In this document: positions 40,353 to 41,718 of the stretch, piece by piece | Layout: every line of letters begins with the position of its first letter | Numbering within the stretch: position 1 is the first letter of the stretch | NCBI GenBank assembly: GCA_034506175.1 | Contig: JAPDQB010000054.1 | Span: 1-41,718, forward strand | Origin: a candidate division KSB1 bacterium | GTDB taxonomy: Bacteria > Zhuqueibacterota > Zhuqueibacteria > Zhuqueibacterales > Zhuqueibacteraceae | DNA length: 41,718 nucleotides | Reading direction: 5' to 3' | The notes under the pieces: model-generated | The model's database searches: none | The model's input: only the letters and a program-made list of their open reading frames with translations | Told to the model about the DNA's origin: nothing | Translations under genes and position numbers: made by a program

Positions 40353-40452
40353 ATGGCCTACTAGTACAAGATGATCCAAATCCCGCAAGATATCACCGTC
40401 AAAATGAAAGAACAGTGTGGCAACGAAGCCGCGGTGTATAAGGGAGGATACA
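40353..40452 (+). pseudogene. Start of a DUF4177-type gene broken by an amber codon
   Basis: A strong GGAGG eight bases upstream leads to ATG-GCC-TAC-TAG, then YKMIQIPQDITVKMKEQCGN and EAAVYKG. Proteins of a small DUF4177-like family typically begin MAYYYKM(V/I)QIPP..KAKEHKGNEAA, so the TAG stands exactly where a Tyr codon (TAC/TAT) is expected. After about 30 codons the similarity stops and the frame runs into the next gene's ribosome-binding site. Both the nonsense codon and the missing C-terminus show a dead gene. Family recognition is from memory of the consensus. Confidence 0.6.
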
Positions 40453-41607
40453 ATGATTACAGAAGAATTGATTAACGAAACCAACTTACGAAAATCGGAA
40501 AAGACGATTGCTATTTCGGAACCCGTGCCTGCTCCATTCGAGGGAGAATACAGAGACTTGCTTATGAAACTAATGGCAAGCACATGGGTACCAGTCGTAT
40601 ATGTTTTAGCTTCATTGATAATAACTTATGTATTGGGACATGTTCACAGTCCAATCATATTTTTTACGGTAATTCAGATCCCTACTTTGATTGCTTGTAG
40701 TTATGTTGTATCTCCCAACCCAAATCTCACGTACCGACTTCCAATAAACTGGATCGCGACTGCTATATTAGCTGCGTTCGTTTATGCTTCTCAAACATCA
40801 GAAACCTATTATGGCTATAGCGAACTTGGTGATGAAATCGGAATGGTTGCTTGGTTTTTTGCAATTTATTGGACTTTGAGCGCGGTTATATGGAGCATAA
40901 AGATGCGAAAGGTCAATAAAGATAAGCTGAGTCGATTAGAATCAGTAGAATTTTTTGGAGAACTCTTTGCAACTTGGGGTGCTGCTCTTCAGGTTGCGTT
41001 TATCTTTAGTTGGATAGTCATCCCCTTTTTGGAAGGAATTACATACGGAGCGGCTACTGCACGATCACTTGCAGTTACAGTCGAAGCATTCAGGGGAATG
41101 TCGATTTTACGGTTTTTGCCCGTAAGTGTTCTATTGTTAGGTTTGCTAATTATGGTTTCATTCCGTTTTCAAATTGATCCCTACCGTCCAAAAACTATGA
41201 ATGAAGTTTTACCTGTAAAAAAAGGTTCACTACTGGTGAGTTTACTTATAGCACTCCGAATTCCTGTGTGGATTCTTATTGTTATAATCGGCTTTATTAA
41301 CCATTTTTCAAAACTCTTATGGGAATCTACCCGTGATTTCTTCAAAAACTTTCTGGCAAGGCTTTGCTTTATTTTTGTTGGTCTTGTTTTAGCGCCAGCT
41401 CTACTTTATTTCGGTCACATTATTTTACTGAAATCTTTACATCTCGTCACTCAATATCTTGATAGCGAGACGTTTGGATTTTTTGGCAATATTAAGCAAT
41501 TTTTTATAGTAAATTTACTTGTATTGATCACTCTTTGCGTATATGTAATTTCGGTGCCACCGCTTGCTGTTCGGTATCGCGGCGAGACAATTGTATCCCC
41601 TCGGTGA
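40453..41607 (+). CDS. AT-rich multi-spanning membrane protein, 3' end cut by IS66
   Basis: A 384-residue protein with about eight hydrophobic helices (for example near 44-64, 68-86, 102-118, 136-153, 178-200, 224-243, 264-284 and 295-330), no recognised family. Base composition is clearly more AT-rich, and codons more A/T-ending, than in the rest of the window, which suggests recent transfer. The ATG has GGAGG five bases upstream. The last three codons (SPR) and the stop lie inside the IS66 left-end repeat that begins at 41599, so the natural C-terminus has been lost. The protein may still be stable because the loss is after a helix. Confidence 0.75.
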   Translation: MITEELINETNLRKSEKTIAISEPVPAPFEGEYRDLLMKLMASTWVPVVYVLASLIITYVLGHVHSPIIFFTVIQIPTLIACSYVVSPNPNLTYRLPINWIATAILAAFVYASQTSETYYGYSELGDEIGMVAWFFAIYWTLSAVIWSIKMRKVNKDKLSRLESVEFFGELFATWGAALQVAFIFSWIVIPFLEGITYGAATARSLAVTVEAFRGMSILRFLPVSVLLLGLLIMVSFRFQIDPYRPKTMNEVLPVKKGSLLVSLLIALRIPVWILIVIIGFINHFSKLLWESTRDFFKNFLARLCFIFVGLVLAPALLYFGHIILLKSLHLVTQYLDSETFGFFGNIKQFFIVNLLVLITLCVYVISVPPLAVRYRGETIVSPR

Positions 41608-41718
41608 ACCGCATCTTTTTTTTGGGGGGTAGATTTCGTATTTTTCCTCCATCGTCGCAAAGTAAACAACCAGGAGGAAAATCATGTCGTCCGCAACCCC
41701 ACTCACGCCGCGCGCCCA
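41599..41718 (+). mobile_element. IS66-family element, left end (copy 2), truncated by window edge
   Basis: Begins CCTCGGTGAACCGCATC like copy 1 at 14955 and keeps the T-run, G-run, TTTCGTATTTTTCCTCCATCG and AACCAGGAGGAAAATCATGTCG. It carries the start of tnpA and continues beyond the window, so whether this copy is intact cannot be seen. The boundary is defined by where the two copies stop matching. Confidence 0.8.
41684..41718 (+). CDS. IS66 TnpA, N-terminal fragment at window edge
   Basis: ATG seven bases after AGGAGG begins MSSATPLTPRA, parallel to MSNPNSLTAR in the first copy. Only 11 codons are inside the window. In IS66 elements tnpA is a small protein needed with tnpB and tnpC for transposition. 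Confidence 0.6.
   Translation, partial: MSSATPLTPRA

Overview
The window is a moderately GC-rich bacterial chromosome segment. Its owner is Gram-negative: there is an outer-membrane lipid-asymmetry (Mla/MCE) operon, a lipoprotein signal and a sigma-54 activator. Gene style (CRTAC1-like FG-GAP/ASPIC repeats, fused E1 dehydrogenase, DUF4143 ATPase, many decayed transposases) suggests an uncultured FCB-type lineage such as candidate phylum KSB1. That placement is an inference; there is no rRNA or tRNA in the window to test it.

Layout. 1-3100 (minus strand): a metalloenzyme of the phosphopentomutase/iPGM type, a decayed MFS transporter, a flippase-like membrane protein and a secreted heavy-metal-binding protein. 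3154-7903 (plus): an HtrA-like protein whose catalytic His and Asp are replaced, translationally coupled to mlaE-mlaF-mlaD, then nth. 7974-14852 (plus): small coiled-coil and unknown proteins, TPM protein, nucleotidyltransferase-like protein, LemA, CstA with a coupled small partner, and a DASS anion symporter. 14955-16057: a decayed IS66 element. 16103-22673 (plus): class III aminotransferase, DUF4143 ATPase, clpB-grpE, and a DksA-type zinc-finger protein, closed by a strong two-way terminator. 22744-29633 (minus): a long operon-like run with fused 2-oxoacid dehydrogenase E1, pdxH, mmsA, a nucleotidyltransferase-like protein, a CDGSH protein, dus and a DUF1232 remnant. 29769-30531: a decayed IS481-type element. 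30766-32421: lipoprotein amidohydrolase.

32511-39925 is the most unusual part. A 1204-residue protein combines an extracytoplasmic propeller, FG-GAP/VCBS repeats and an ASPIC/UnbV domain with membrane segments and a histidine-kinase ATPase domain. It is followed by a coiled-coil/nuclease-fold protein made of 42-bp DNA repeats, a protein with two copies of an unrecognised about 95-residue His/Cys-containing domain, and an NtrC-family regulator whose start overlaps the previous stop. Just beyond lie two near-identical dyads (TGTTGC-N6-GCAACA), a -24/-12-like element and a small membrane-protein gene. I read this as a self-contained two-component sigma-54 circuit with a new type of sensor.

39926-41718 is a graveyard and insertion zone: a DUF4177-type gene start broken by an amber codon, then an AT-rich multi-spanning membrane protein gene whose 3' end is cut by a second IS66 left end identical in layout to the one at 14955. 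The segment also carries several 3'-end gene scars (VOC, DUF1232) placed directly against the stop codon of an intact gene.
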